Shown in pieces: positions 35,871 through 46,378 of a stretch of DNA of 64,000 nt. The stretch is from NCBI GenBank assembly GCA_002748425.1, contig PDSJ01000014.1, positions 192,021 through 256,020 of the forward strand. Direction: 5' to 3'. The stretch is from a candidate division KSB3 bacterium (lineage in GTDB: Bacteria; Moduliflexota; Moduliflexia; Moduliflexales; Moduliflexaceae). Every line of letters begins with the position of its first letter. Position 1 is the stretch's first letter. A model generated the notes under the pieces. It saw nothing but the letters and a program-made list of their open reading frames with translations. It did not search any database and had not been told where the DNA came from. A program made the translations under genes and the position numbers.

Positions 35871-37112
35871 ATGTTGAACTTTTTGACGCGTTACCGTCAT
35901 GTGTCGTTATTTGTTATTTTTTTGCTGATTTCGTTGGCGCTGCTTTCACTGAATCAGCCTGTGGAAGACGCGCTTCCGGAATCAACAAATATCATTGAGC
36001 GCGGATTGTTGCTGGCATTACAGCCGTTCCAGCGCATCGTCTCGTCGGCAGTAAGCTCTGGGCACGATTTCTGGGAACGTTACATTGCCCTGGTCAAGCT
36101 TTCAGAGGAAAATGAACGCCTGCAGGAAGAAATTAAACGATTGCGGGCAGAAAAAAATCGCTATGCCGAAAACGCGTTGGCCTATGAGCGCTTGAAAGGG
36201 AGTTTGGGCTTGCTGAAAGAGCGTAAATTTTCTTCGATTCTTGCGAGCGTGATTGGTCATGATGCGACCAATAAATTCAACACGGTTATTGTGAATCGCG
36301 GCGCTGAACATGGTGTGAAGGAAAGCTGGCCGGTGATTACCCAGGACGGAATTGTCGGGGTGACTGTCGGTGTTTCAGCAAAATCTTCAAAAGTTTTGCT
36401 GCTGATCGATCCGAACTGTAATGTGGCCGCCCTGATTCAGCGCACCCGCGATCAGGGCATTGTCGGAGGCCTGTCGCGTCAGGATGCCTATACCATGAAA
36501 TATGTAAATCGGCGTTCTGATATCCGGCAGGGAACGATCTTTCATGTTACGGCGCATGCGCTGAATAAATTGGCGGAGGAGGGGCTTCCGGGCTATGTTC
36601 TCACAGAAGAGAGCTTGAAAAAACTGGAAGACAATTTTCTTCCTCCTGATATTCTTATTATTCTGGAGCAGATCCGAGATATCCCCTATGAAAATCAGCA
36701 GCATTTTGTCCGCGCTCTGACGTCCGCTCTTGGAGCGGAACAGGCAGATTGGTATAAGGACGTTATCTTGCAGAACGCCCGGGCCGGAATACTTTCAGAC
36801 CTGTATACATTACAAAATCAGCACGCTGCCTCGGAAGAAGAATTCCTGTCTACTCTCGAACGTACGATCGGTCCCAGCGCTGTAGCACAATACGGGCAAG
36901 TAATTTTCCGCTATACCAGGGAAGAAGAGATTGTCATCTCCTCCGGCTTGGGAGGGATCTTTCCGAAAGGACTTATTATCGGGACTGTTTCAAAAGCACT
37001 GAAGCAGAATTCTGGACTGTTCCAGCAGATCGAAGTGAGTCCCAGTGTCGATTTCTCTAAGCTTGAGGAAGTTTTGATCGTCCGTCGGGACGAAGTCGAT
37101 GCTGCGCAATAG
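35871..37112 (+). CDS. mreC: MreC with an extra internal domain
   Basis: A 413-residue elongasome protein that links MreB to periplasmic wall enzymes. It has a cytoplasmic stub, one transmembrane helix (about 12-30), a coiled coil (about 65-105, KLSEENERLQEEIKRL), then the beta-barrel region. Typical MreC is about 270-300 residues. The excess is a block at about 214-350 inserted between DIRQG and IVISSGLGGIFPKGL, which are contiguous in ordinary MreC (DIRxGD-LVVTSGLGG). The insert is helical and charged (LEDNFLPPDILIILEQIRD). Identity as MreC is secure; the ribosome-binding site is weak. Confidence 0.93.
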   Translation: MLNFLTRYRHVSLFVIFLLISLALLSLNQPVEDALPESTNIIERGLLLALQPFQRIVSSAVSSGHDFWERYIALVKLSEENERLQEEIKRLRAEKNRYAENALAYERLKGSLGLLKERKFSSILASVIGHDATNKFNTVIVNRGAEHGVKESWPVITQDGIVGVTVGVSAKSSKVLLLIDPNCNVAALIQRTRDQGIVGGLSRQDAYTMKYVNRRSDIRQGTIFHVTAHALNKLAEEGLPGYVLTEESLKKLEDNFLPPDILIILEQIRDIPYENQQHFVRALTSALGAEQADWYKDVILQNARAGILSDLYTLQNQHAASEEEFLSTLERTIGPSAVAQYGQVIFRYTREEEIVISSGLGGIFPKGLIIGTVSKALKQNSGLFQQIEVSPSVDFSKLEEVLIVRRDEVDAAQ

Positions 37113-37123
37113 GAAAAAACAGG

Positions 37124-37606
37124 ATGTATTTTGCGTTTAGCTTGATTGTGTTTCTCGGCGCGATGATTGCTCAGACAACGCTGCTGAATTTTTTCACAAT
37201 CCATGGAGTCAAGCCGGATCTCGTGCTGATTATCGTTGTCTATCTCGGCTTGATCGAAGGGCCGAACCCGGGATGCCTGAGCGGCTTTTCCTTCGGCTTG
37301 TTTGAAGATGTCTATTCCGGAATCTCGCTGAGTGGCGTAAATGCCTTGTCAAAGACCATTTCCGGCTTCCTGGGCGGATTGCTTGGTAAGCATTTGTATA
37401 CTCAGAGTTTTGTTGTACCGGTTATCTGCGTCGGATTGGGAACTGTTCTGGACGTCCTTCTCTGCGTTGGCTTGTATCAGGATTTTACCCCGGAATGGAA
37501 ACGCATCCTCGTTTATGAAAGCATCTATAATATGCTCTGCTGTCCTTTGATTGTCATGATCTTTCGTTTCGGAGAACGTCATTTACGGCGCAGAACGTCA
37601 TTGTAG
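37124..37606 (+). CDS. mreD: Rod-shape-determining membrane protein MreD
   Basis: A 160-residue integral membrane protein with about five hydrophobic helices, beginning 12 bases after the mreC stop. The family pattern QTTLLNFFTIHGVKPDLVLIIVVYLGL and GFSFGLFEDVYSG is clear. It stabilises MreC and the Rod complex. In many genomes mrdA and rodA follow; here the plus-strand run ends and mtaB lies in the opposite direction. Confidence 0.95.
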   Translation: MYFAFSLIVFLGAMIAQTTLLNFFTIHGVKPDLVLIIVVYLGLIEGPNPGCLSGFSFGLFEDVYSGISLSGVNALSKTISGFLGGLLGKHLYTQSFVVPVICVGLGTVLDVLLCVGLYQDFTPEWKRILVYESIYNMLCCPLIVMIFRFGERHLRRRTSL

Positions 37607-37718
37607 CAGCGACAGCAGCAAAGGCTGCTTCTGTGGGAACGACGATTTTTCAACTTCGTGAAATTCCCGATTTGTCTGCTGCATAGCCTCTCTGTGGGGG
37701 TATTGCATGTATTTGAAT

Positions 37719-39053
37719 TCATAGCAGAAGGCCTTCGGCGAGATTTTTTTCACTCACATGCGTTACACGTACATCATGGAATGAGTTTGAGAGATTTTTG
37801 TCTGTCTTCACTCCAACCTTGATGTAGTTCTCAGTGTAGCCCGTAAAAAGGCCGTTTTTTTCTCTCTGTTCAAAGAGAACTCTGACGCTTTTCCCGATAT
37901 AACGGCTGTAAAAGCTCTGCCGCTTCTGGTGTGACAGCTTGCGAAGGATCTGGCTGCGTTGTTTAATCTCCGAGGGAGAAACTGCAGCCGGAAAATCGGC
38001 TGCCGGGGTGCCTTTTCGAGCAGAAAAACTGAAAACATGAGCGTAGTTTAATGGAAGCTCTTCCAGAAGCCGGCGGGAATGTTCAAATTCCTGCGGCCCT
38101 TCACCCGGAAATCCCACAATGATGTCAGTGCCGATATGTACATCGGCTACGGCGTCATTCAGACTCAGTACGAAGTCCGAGAAAATACGGCGGCTGTAGC
38201 GCCGGTTCATACGTTTCAGAATGCGATCGTCGCCGCTTTGTACAGGAATATGAAAGAAGCGGCAGAGTTTCTGCGACCTCGACATATAATCAATGATCCC
38301 CTCCGGGATTGTCATCGGTTCGATCGAGGTGATACGGATGCGCTCTATCCCGTCAATATCTTCAAGAAGCTTCAGAACATCGAGAAAATCGGTCCCGTCG
38401 GAAGCGTACATCCCGATATTCACTCCGGTGATAACAAGTTCCCGGTGACCGCGTCTGGCAAGCTCCAGGGCTTCTCTGCGAATGTCATCGAGCTTTCGGC
38501 TGCGACTCGGGCCTCTGCTGTGAGGCACAATACAATAGGAACAGAAAAAATTACAGCCGTCTTGAATTTTGATATTTGCGCGAGTGTGTTTTGTAAAGTT
38601 CCCTACAGTGTTAATGGTAAAATCATTGTGTGAAATCTGCCCGGAATGGAAGATGAGTGCAGTCTGCTGTTTAGGAAATACGTGTTCTTTGTTTGCAGAC
38701 AGAGCTAGTGTCTCGAGCAACTCTGAAATTTTAAATTTGTGTTCGGTCCCGACGATCATATCGATTCCCTGAATCGCACGCAAGACCTCCAGTCCAACCT
38801 GAGCGTAGCACCCTGCCACAATAACAAAGGTGGCAGGATGTCTGCGCAGAAGACTGCGAATCGTGTTGCGGCAACGAGCCTCGCTCTGTCCTGTCACGGA
38901 ACAGGTATTGATGACACAGACGTCTGTCTGTTCTCCAAAATCTTTGATAATATAATTACGTTCCCGAAAGCTTTCGCTCAAAATAGCAGTTTCAGCCTGA
39001 TTAAGGCGACATCCGAGGGTATAAAACGACACTGAGGGGGCTGCTCTATTCAT
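37719..39053 (-). CDS. mtaB: tRNA t6A37 methylthiotransferase MtaB
   Basis: A 444-residue radical-SAM enzyme that converts t6A to ms2t6A at position 37 of tRNAs reading ANN codons. The N-terminal MTTase domain has three cluster cysteines (C15 in YTLGCRLNQAE, C51 in INTCSVTG, C82 in VAGCYAQ). The radical-SAM cluster CNFFCSYC uses C167, C171 and C174. A C-terminal TRAM-like region binds tRNA. YTLGCRLNQAE distinguishes MtaB from MiaB. The start at 39053 is chosen because it fits the family N-terminus; 25 further upstream codons look non-conserved. Confidence 0.94.
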   Translation of the reverse strand: MNRAAPSVSFYTLGCRLNQAETAILSESFRERNYIIKDFGEQTDVCVINTCSVTGQSEARCRNTIRSLLRRHPATFVIVAGCYAQVGLEVLRAIQGIDMIVGTEHKFKISELLETLALSANKEHVFPKQQTALIFHSGQISHNDFTINTVGNFTKHTRANIKIQDGCNFFCSYCIVPHSRGPSRSRKLDDIRREALELARRGHRELVITGVNIGMYASDGTDFLDVLKLLEDIDGIERIRITSIEPMTIPEGIIDYMSRSQKLCRFFHIPVQSGDDRILKRMNRRYSRRIFSDFVLSLNDAVADVHIGTDIIVGFPGEGPQEFEHSRRLLEELPLNYAHVFSFSARKGTPAADFPAAVSPSEIKQRSQILRKLSHQKRQSFYSRYIGKSVRVLFEQREKNGLFTGYTENYIKVGVKTDKNLSNSFHDVRVTHVSEKNLAEGLLL

Positions 39054-39282
39054 ATATTCATGCCAGTCGTTGCGCAGGCGCTTCCTTGACACGAGGCAAC
39101 GTCGTTCACGTGCTGAAACTTCTACCACTGTCCGCAGAAAGAAATGCTGATGAAGACAGATATGTCAAGAAAAAAGCGTGTGGGATCGCAGGTCTCGGGC
39201 CGCTTGCTTGACAAAACTGTCAATCCGTGTTCTATGACGGTACAATAGAAGTCTTGACGACATGCAGTCCGTGCGATCTTGA

Positions 39283-41434
<2,152 letters not shown>

Positions 41435-41436
<2 letters not shown>

Positions 41437-41467
41437 TAGGTCAGACCGCTACGCGCTCCGACCTATC
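41435..41467 (+). terminator. Hairpin after ligA
   Basis: GATAGGTC at 41435-41442 pairs with GACCTATC at 41460-41467 directly at the ligA stop. There is no T-run, so termination strength is doubtful. Confidence 0.35.
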
Positions 41468-41673
41468 GACCGCCGGATTAGTGCCAGGCTCGCTGTTTTT
41501 TCAGGATGCTGCCGGCTGTGCTATATTCATCGTCATAGCTCAAGAACAGCGTACGAGCCGGAGCGCTATTTTTCTTGACAGCCAATCTTGCTGACTGACA
41601 GCGTATCAGCACAGTATCAGTATTGTCTGAACGTGCCTGGCGTGAATCTCAATTTGATACAGGAGGATCTCGT

Positions 41674-41742
41674 ATGTTAGCCGTTTACCTGCACGTACAT
41701 GCCAAGAATGATGAAAACTGGGGGGCCCCTCATGCAATTTGA
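41674..41742 (+). CDS. 22-codon ORF overlapping the alcohol dehydrogenase start
   Basis: A short frame starts at ATG 41674 behind a strong CAGGAGGAT ribosome-binding site and ends at TGA 41742, overlapping the ATG of the dehydrogenase (41732) by 11 bases. The product has 22 residues (MLAVYLHVHAKNDENW and a short tail). The strong site and overlap suggest a leader peptide that couples translation to the dehydrogenase, or a frameshifted former N-terminus. No runs of one codon that would point to attenuation are seen. Confidence 0.4.
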   Translation: MLAVYLHVHAKNDENWGAPHAI

Positions 41743-42886
41743 ATTTGCCACTGCAAACCGTATTGTTTTTGGTCCCGGCAGCGTTGTCCGGGCTGGAGAG
41801 ATTGCTGCTGAATATGGAACTGACGCGCTGGTCGTTACCGGCAGCCATGTCGGGCGTGCCGCCCCTTTGTTCGAGAGTCTTGAAGCCAACGCTGTGCGTT
41901 ATGAGCATTTTTCCGTCTCTGCCGAACCCACGATCGAAATTGTTGAAGAGGGAAGGAAGAGGGCGCACGATTTCGGCTGTCAAATGGTCATCAGCTTTGG
42001 CGGCGGCAGTCCTTTGGATGCCGGGAAAGCAATTGCCGGGCTGTTGACCAATGGTGGCCAGGTTCTTGATTATCTGGAGGTGATCGGACAAGGCCGGACG
42101 CTACAAAAAGCCGCTGCCCCTTTTCTCGCCATTCCCACCACTGCTGGACCAGGGACGGAAGTCACCCGGAACGCTGTGTTAAAATCAACGGAACGCCGGG
42201 TCAAGGTCAGTATGCGCAGCCCGTTGTTGCTGCCGAAAGTCGCACTGATCGATCCGGAATTGACCTGTTCCCTGCCGCCAGGCATCACTGCCGGAACTGG
42301 TCTGGATGCCTTTACGCAGGCGTTGGAAGGTTATGTGTCCAATAAGGCGAATCCGATGACCGATACGACGTGTCGTGAGGCGATGGCGAGAACCGCCCGT
42401 TCATTGCGACGAGCGTGCGAAGACGGCGGGGACCTCAGCGCGCGTGAAGATATGTGTCTTGCCAGTCTGTTCGGCGGACTGGCAGTGGCAAACGCGAAAC
42501 TCGGCGCAGTGCATGGTTTTGCCGGGCCTGCGGGCGGAATGTTTCCTGTACCGCATGGCGTTGTCTGCGCTCGTTTGCTGCCTTTTGTCATGGAAGCTAA
42601 TGTTCGGGCATTACAGACGCGCGACCCTGAGAGTCCGGTTTTGCATCGTTACGATGACGTCGCACGGATTCTCACTGGTGATGCCTCCGCCACATCGGCG
42701 GATGGAGTCACGTGGGTGCAGCATTTGTGTGATGCCCTTCACATTCCAGCCCTGTCGGAATATGGCATGACGCAAAAGGATATCCCGCTTTTGGTGGAAA
42801 ACGCTGCGAGAGCCAGCAGCATGCAAGGCAACCCGATTGTCTTGACGCCTGAAGAACTCAGCAGAATTCTGGAACAGGCCCTATAA
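41732..42886 (+). CDS. Iron-type (group III) alcohol dehydrogenase
   Basis: A 384-residue NAD(P)-dependent dehydrogenase. The nucleotide loop GGGSPLDAGKA and the metal region are present: GLDAFTQALE (Asp ligand, with Gln at the position that is His in many relatives, as in a common subfamily), then GAVHG and VPHG histidines. MQFEFATANRIVFGPG is the typical N-terminus, so I start at 41732. A longer in-frame start at 41699 would add 11 residues. It reduces aldehydes or oxidises alcohols; the substrate is open. Translation is probably coupled to the 22-codon ORF. Confidence 0.9.
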   Translation: MQFEFATANRIVFGPGSVVRAGEIAAEYGTDALVVTGSHVGRAAPLFESLEANAVRYEHFSVSAEPTIEIVEEGRKRAHDFGCQMVISFGGGSPLDAGKAIAGLLTNGGQVLDYLEVIGQGRTLQKAAAPFLAIPTTAGPGTEVTRNAVLKSTERRVKVSMRSPLLLPKVALIDPELTCSLPPGITAGTGLDAFTQALEGYVSNKANPMTDTTCREAMARTARSLRRACEDGGDLSAREDMCLASLFGGLAVANAKLGAVHGFAGPAGGMFPVPHGVVCARLLPFVMEANVRALQTRDPESPVLHRYDDVARILTGDASATSADGVTWVQHLCDALHIPALSEYGMTQKDIPLLVENAARASSMQGNPIVLTPEELSRILEQAL

Positions 42887-42900
42887 GGCGCTGGAAGTGC

Positions 42901-42936
42901 GGAGTGTTGGACAAGAATACAGGGTTCCAACACTCC
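42901..42936. terminator. Hairpin between convergent genes
   Basis: GGAGTGTTGGA at 42901-42911 pairs perfectly over 11 bases with TCCAACACTCC at 42926-42936, loop 14 bases. It sits between the stops of the dehydrogenase and the M48 protease gene. A T-run is lacking, but the location suggests a shared terminator. Confidence 0.5.
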
Positions 42937-42947
42937 AGTGGCTCATC

Positions 42948-43769
42948 TCATCGTGAGTAACTCAATGCTTCTGGCAGAAAATGTTCAATATTACGGATGC
43001 GGGTCGTATCGGAAGGATGGGTGCTGATGATTTCGGGCGGTTTTGCTCCGCCGGCGTGAGACATTCGCTCCCAAAAATCAATGGCTTGGTGGGGATCGTA
43101 GCCGGCCATCGTCATAAAAATCAGCCCCAGACGATCGGCTTCGGTTTCCTGGGTGCGGCTGTAAGGCAGCATGACACCGAGCTGCGCCCCGATTCCGAAA
43201 GCGGTCATCCACAATTCCTGAGTCCGGGTCGGATACTGCTGAAGCGCCGCGGAAAGCGCTGCCCCTCCCAGCTCAACCAGCAGACCTTGACTCATGCGCT
43301 CTGCGCCGTGCTTTGCAATCGCGTGTGCGATCTCATGTCCCATAACGACAGCCAATCCGGTTTCATCTTGTGTGGAAGGTAAAATGCCGGTATACACCAC
43401 GACCTTGCCGCCCGGCATACACCAGGCGTTGATTTCGTCGCTTTCCACCAGATTGAATTCCCAGGAATAATTCTGAATTTCCTCCTCCATATTGTTTTCG
43501 CGGAAAAACTGTTCTACGGCATGAGCAATGTTGTTGCCCACCCTCTGGACAAGCTGGGTGTCACGGGAATCGCGGCTCAAAGTATGTTCCTGTAAAAATT
43601 CATCGTACTGCTGAAAACTCATTGCGAGCATCTCAGAATCCGGGATGATCCGTAACTGGCTTCTGCCGGTGATCGGTACTGTTGCGCAGGCTGCTGCAAG
43701 CAGCGACAGTACAAGCAGTAAAACGGCCCACTGCCCTGTTCGGCGGTAAATGATAGTGTGTTTGTTCAT
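42948..43769 (-). CDS. M48-family metalloprotease lipoprotein
   Basis: A 273-residue lipoprotein protease of the BepA/LoiP type that handles misfolded outer-membrane proteins. A signal peptide ends in lipobox LAAAC with C28. The zinc site is HEIAH at 145-149, with the third ligand E210 in TEADRLG. I start at 43769 because GGAGGG lies just upstream and the signal peptide begins there; the preceding 15 codons are extra. It is convergent with the dehydrogenase and divergent from perR. Confidence 0.92.
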   Translation of the reverse strand: MNKHTIIYRRTGQWAVLLLVLSLLAAACATVPITGRSQLRIIPDSEMLAMSFQQYDEFLQEHTLSRDSRDTQLVQRVGNNIAHAVEQFFRENNMEEEIQNYSWEFNLVESDEINAWCMPGGKVVVYTGILPSTQDETGLAVVMGHEIAHAIAKHGAERMSQGLLVELGGAALSAALQQYPTRTQELWMTAFGIGAQLGVMLPYSRTQETEADRLGLIFMTMAGYDPHQAIDFWERMSHAGGAKPPEIISTHPSDTTRIRNIEHFLPEALSYSR

Positions 43770-43880
43770 AAAAATCCCTCCTTTTACTGCAAGCGTGTCC
43801 GTAACATTACACACGAGTCAACGTTCTCCTGCCCTGACAGCTTTTCTGAAAAGCGCTCTTCAGGCCGGACTGCTGGGAAG

Positions 43881-43903
43881 AGTGTTTTATTAAAGAAAAC
43901 ACT
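43881..43903. promoter_or_regulatory. Inverted repeat abutting the perR promoter
   Basis: AGTGTTTT at 43881-43888 and AAAACACT at 43896-43903 form a perfect 8-base inverted repeat with 7-base spacing. The right arm abuts the -35 hexamer. It may be a second operator, or serve the divergent protease gene. Confidence 0.4.
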
Positions 43904-43936
43904 TGACAAATAATAATGATTCTTATGTAGTAATAA
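43903..43936 (+). promoter_or_regulatory. perR promoter with PerR-box-like operator
   Basis: TTGACA at 43903-43908 is a perfect -35; AT-rich -10 candidates lie at 43924-43936. Between them, 43911-43925 matches the PerR consensus TTATAATNATTATAA at 11 of 14 defined positions. This predicts autorepression relieved by peroxide. Confidence 0.6.
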
Positions 43937-43974
43937 ATAACTTTTACTACATACAGAATACAGACGAGGTTAAT

Positions 43975-44421
43975 ATGCATCATTCTCCTGATAAAAGTAA
44001 AGAAAAAAAACTTGCTCATTTTAAAGATATTTGTAAACACTCTAAAATTAAATTGACTCCACAGCGTTTGGTCATCTATAACGAGTTGATCGACAGCGAA
44101 GAACATCCTTCGACGGATATGGTGTATCAGCAGGTCAAAAAACAATTCCCCACGATTTCATTTGATACGGTCAACCGAACGCTGGCGACGTTCAGTGAAA
44201 TCGGGCTGGCAAGTGTTGTTGAAGGAACTGGAACTCCCAGGCGCTATGATGGAAACCTGTCAAAGCACCATCATTTCCAGTGTTTGAGCTGTAAAAAGAT
44301 TTTCGATGTGTATGACGAGAGCTATAACACGCTCGATGTTCCTGAAGAGCTCAGGAATGCTCATACAATTCTGACGGTTACAGTGCGTCTGGAAGGCATT
44401 TGCGAACAATGTAAAGGCTGA
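43975..44421 (+). CDS. perR: Fur-family peroxide-type regulator (PerR-like)
   Basis: A 148-residue Fur-family repressor. The N-terminal winged helix has LTPQRLVIYNEL and DTVNRTLATFSEIGL. The structural zinc site uses C103/C106 (CLSC) and C143/C146 (CEQC). KHHHFQC before the first CxxC is the PerR-like spacing. I start at 43975, where GAGG is correctly placed; 24 further upstream codons would read through the promoter. It is followed by flavodiiron and rubrerythrin genes, which PerR controls in anaerobes, and a PerR-box-like element precedes it. Fur or Zur identity is less likely. Confidence 0.82.
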   Translation: MHHSPDKSKEKKLAHFKDICKHSKIKLTPQRLVIYNELIDSEEHPSTDMVYQQVKKQFPTISFDTVNRTLATFSEIGLASVVEGTGTPRRYDGNLSKHHHFQCLSCKKIFDVYDESYNTLDVPEELRNAHTILTVTVRLEGICEQCKG

Positions 44422-44491
44422 AATCCAGAAGGGTGGTATAACGCATTTTTCATCAGGTGCGATCATCAGGAATTACATATCAAGGAGAAAA

Positions 44492-45658
44492 ATGATGAAA
44501 GCTGTTGAAATTAAAAAAGATATTTATTGGGTTGGCGGTATTGACTGGAATTTACGCAATTTTCACGGTTATTTGACCCAGCGGGGCTCGACGTATAATG
44601 CGTATCTCATTGTTGACGAAAAAATTACGCTCGTCGATTCTGTAAAATATTATCTGTGTGACGAATTACTGAAGCGTATTTCCGATGTTGTCGATCCGTC
44701 GAAAATTGATTATATCGTATCAAATCACGTGGAAATGGACCACTCCGGAAGCCTTCCGATGGTAAAAGAGATCGCAAAGGACGCGACGGTGATCACGTCG
44801 CCTAAAGGACGCGACGGTCTGACTGCTCATTATAAACAGGATTTGGGCTTCAAGGTGGTCAAGACAGGTGATACGCTGAATCTCGGCAAGCGCAGTCTGT
44901 CATTTGTACAGACTCCGATGGTGCATTGGCCGGATAACATGGTCACGTATATTCCTGAAGAAAAAATTTTACTGTCGAACGATTCCTTTGGGCAGCACAT
45001 TGCCAGTTCAGAACGTTTCGACGATGAATATCCCCTGCACATTGTGCTGGAAGAGGCCCGGAAATATTATGCCAACATTGTAATGCCCTTTGGACCGCAA
45101 GTGCAGAGAGCCTTGAAAGCGCTCAGCGGTCTGGAAATTGAGACGATTTGCCCCAGCCATGGAATCGTCTGGCGTTCGCATATTTCAACTGTCCTCGAAC
45201 AGTACGCAAAATGGTCAGCCAACGACACCGACGAAAAGGCGGTAATTATTTACGATACGATGTGGGGGTCGACGGAGAAGATTGCCTATTCGATTCAGCA
45301 GGCGTTTGAAGAAAAACGTATTCACACAAGTATGTTCAACCTACAGTATAATCACATCTCCGACATCATGACCGAAGTGATGACGGCCAAATATATTTGT
45401 GTGGGGTCGCCGACGCTGAATAACAATATGCTTCCCACTGTGGGGGCATTTTTGACCTATTTCAAAGGGTTGGCGCCTAAAAACAGAATCGGACTGGCGT
45501 TCGGTTCGTATGGATGGAGCGGCCAGAGCGTCGGTTTGGTCGAGGATGTACTGAAAGACTGTGGTTTCAATATGATGAAGAATATTCGTCTTCAGTATAT
45601 TCCTGATGAGGCAACATTACAATCCATCACTGAAGCGTTTAAAGGAGAATTGACGTGA
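44492..45658 (+). CDS. Flavodiiron protein (FprA/Roo type)
   Basis: A 388-residue oxygen reductase of anaerobes that reduces O2 to water (some reduce NO). The N-terminal metallo-beta-lactamase-like domain carries the diiron site: H79, E81, D83 and H84 in HVEMDH, and the later SHGIVWRSH. The C-terminal flavodoxin domain (from about 248, IIYDTMWGSTEKIA) binds FMN. There is no fused rubredoxin. Its stop overlaps the rubrerythrin GTG start by 4 bases (GTGA). A strong AAGGAG precedes the ATG. Part of a PerR-controlled oxidative-stress operon. Confidence 0.95.
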   Translation: MMKAVEIKKDIYWVGGIDWNLRNFHGYLTQRGSTYNAYLIVDEKITLVDSVKYYLCDELLKRISDVVDPSKIDYIVSNHVEMDHSGSLPMVKEIAKDATVITSPKGRDGLTAHYKQDLGFKVVKTGDTLNLGKRSLSFVQTPMVHWPDNMVTYIPEEKILLSNDSFGQHIASSERFDDEYPLHIVLEEARKYYANIVMPFGPQVQRALKALSGLEIETICPSHGIVWRSHISTVLEQYAKWSANDTDEKAVIIYDTMWGSTEKIAYSIQQAFEEKRIHTSMFNLQYNHISDIMTEVMTAKYICVGSPTLNNNMLPTVGAFLTYFKGLAPKNRIGLAFGSYGWSGQSVGLVEDVLKDCGFNMMKNIRLQYIPDEATLQSITEAFKGELT

Positions 45659-46242
45659 CAGCATTCAAAGGCTCAAAAACAGCAGAAAATCTGATGAAAG
45701 CTTTTGCCGGTGAGTCGCAGGCTCGCGGCCGCTACACCTACTACGCAGAACAAGCCGTAGAGGAAGGCTTCGAGCAAATTGGGGAGATCTTCCGGGAGAC
45801 TGCCTATAATGAAGAGATGCATGCCCGCTTGTATTTCGATCAGCTCGTGAAAAATCTCGGGAAGGACACAGTCATAATCAATGGCGCGGATTATCCTGTT
45901 GCCCTGGCAGGGACGAAGGAGAACCTGACGGCTGCTGCTGAAGGTGAACACGCTGAATGGACAGAAATTTATCCTGCTTTTGCAAAAGATGCTGAAGAAG
46001 AAGGATTTCCAGCTATTGCCAAAACCTTCACCCGTATCGCTGATGTCGAGAAAAAACACGAAATGCGCTATAACAAATTATTAGAGAACGTCACAAGCAA
46101 CGAGGTATTCAAAAAAAAGCGCAAAATGTTTTGGAAATGCCGCCGTTGCGGATTCATCCTTGAATCTGCCGTCGCACCACCAAAATGCCCGGTTTGCGCT
46201 CATCCGCAGGCTTACTTCGAACTGTTTGTCGAAAACTATTAA
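45655..46242 (+). CDS. rbr: Rubrerythrin
   Basis: A 195-residue peroxidase that reduces hydrogen peroxide. The ferritin-like diiron domain occupies 1-145, with FAGESQARGRYTYYAEQA and the paired E-x-x-H elements (ETAYNEEMHARL and DVEKKHEMRY). The rubredoxin-like iron site has C162, C165, C178 and C181 (CRRC and CPVC). It starts with GTG within the flavodiiron stop, so the two are translated together. Confidence 0.96.
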   Translation: MTAFKGSKTAENLMKAFAGESQARGRYTYYAEQAVEEGFEQIGEIFRETAYNEEMHARLYFDQLVKNLGKDTVIINGADYPVALAGTKENLTAAAEGEHAEWTEIYPAFAKDAEEEGFPAIAKTFTRIADVEKKHEMRYNKLLENVTSNEVFKKKRKMFWKCRRCGFILESAVAPPKCPVCAHPQAYFELFVENY

Positions 46243-46259
46243 GACCTTTTTCCTTGTTG

Positions 46260-46290
46260 ACTGCCGGACAGTTTCGCACTGTCTGGCAGT
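46260..46290 (+). terminator. Hairpin after the perR operon
   Basis: ACTGCCGGACAG at 46260-46271 pairs with CTGTCTGGCAGT at 46279-46290 with one G-U pair and a 7-base loop, just after the rubrerythrin stop. The following sequence is pyrimidine-rich rather than a pure T-run. Confidence 0.5.
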
Positions 46291-46378
46291 ACTCTCCATC
46301 TTTTCTCAGCCTCTGCTTCCATAATATATATATGCAGGACTGTCGCTTCAGAGACTGTTGCGCGGCACATCGTGTGAA

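Noticed and set aside
41620..41660. Short direct repeats of GTATCAG upstream of the dehydrogenase
   Set aside because: Only two copies; too short to support an operator or repeat array.
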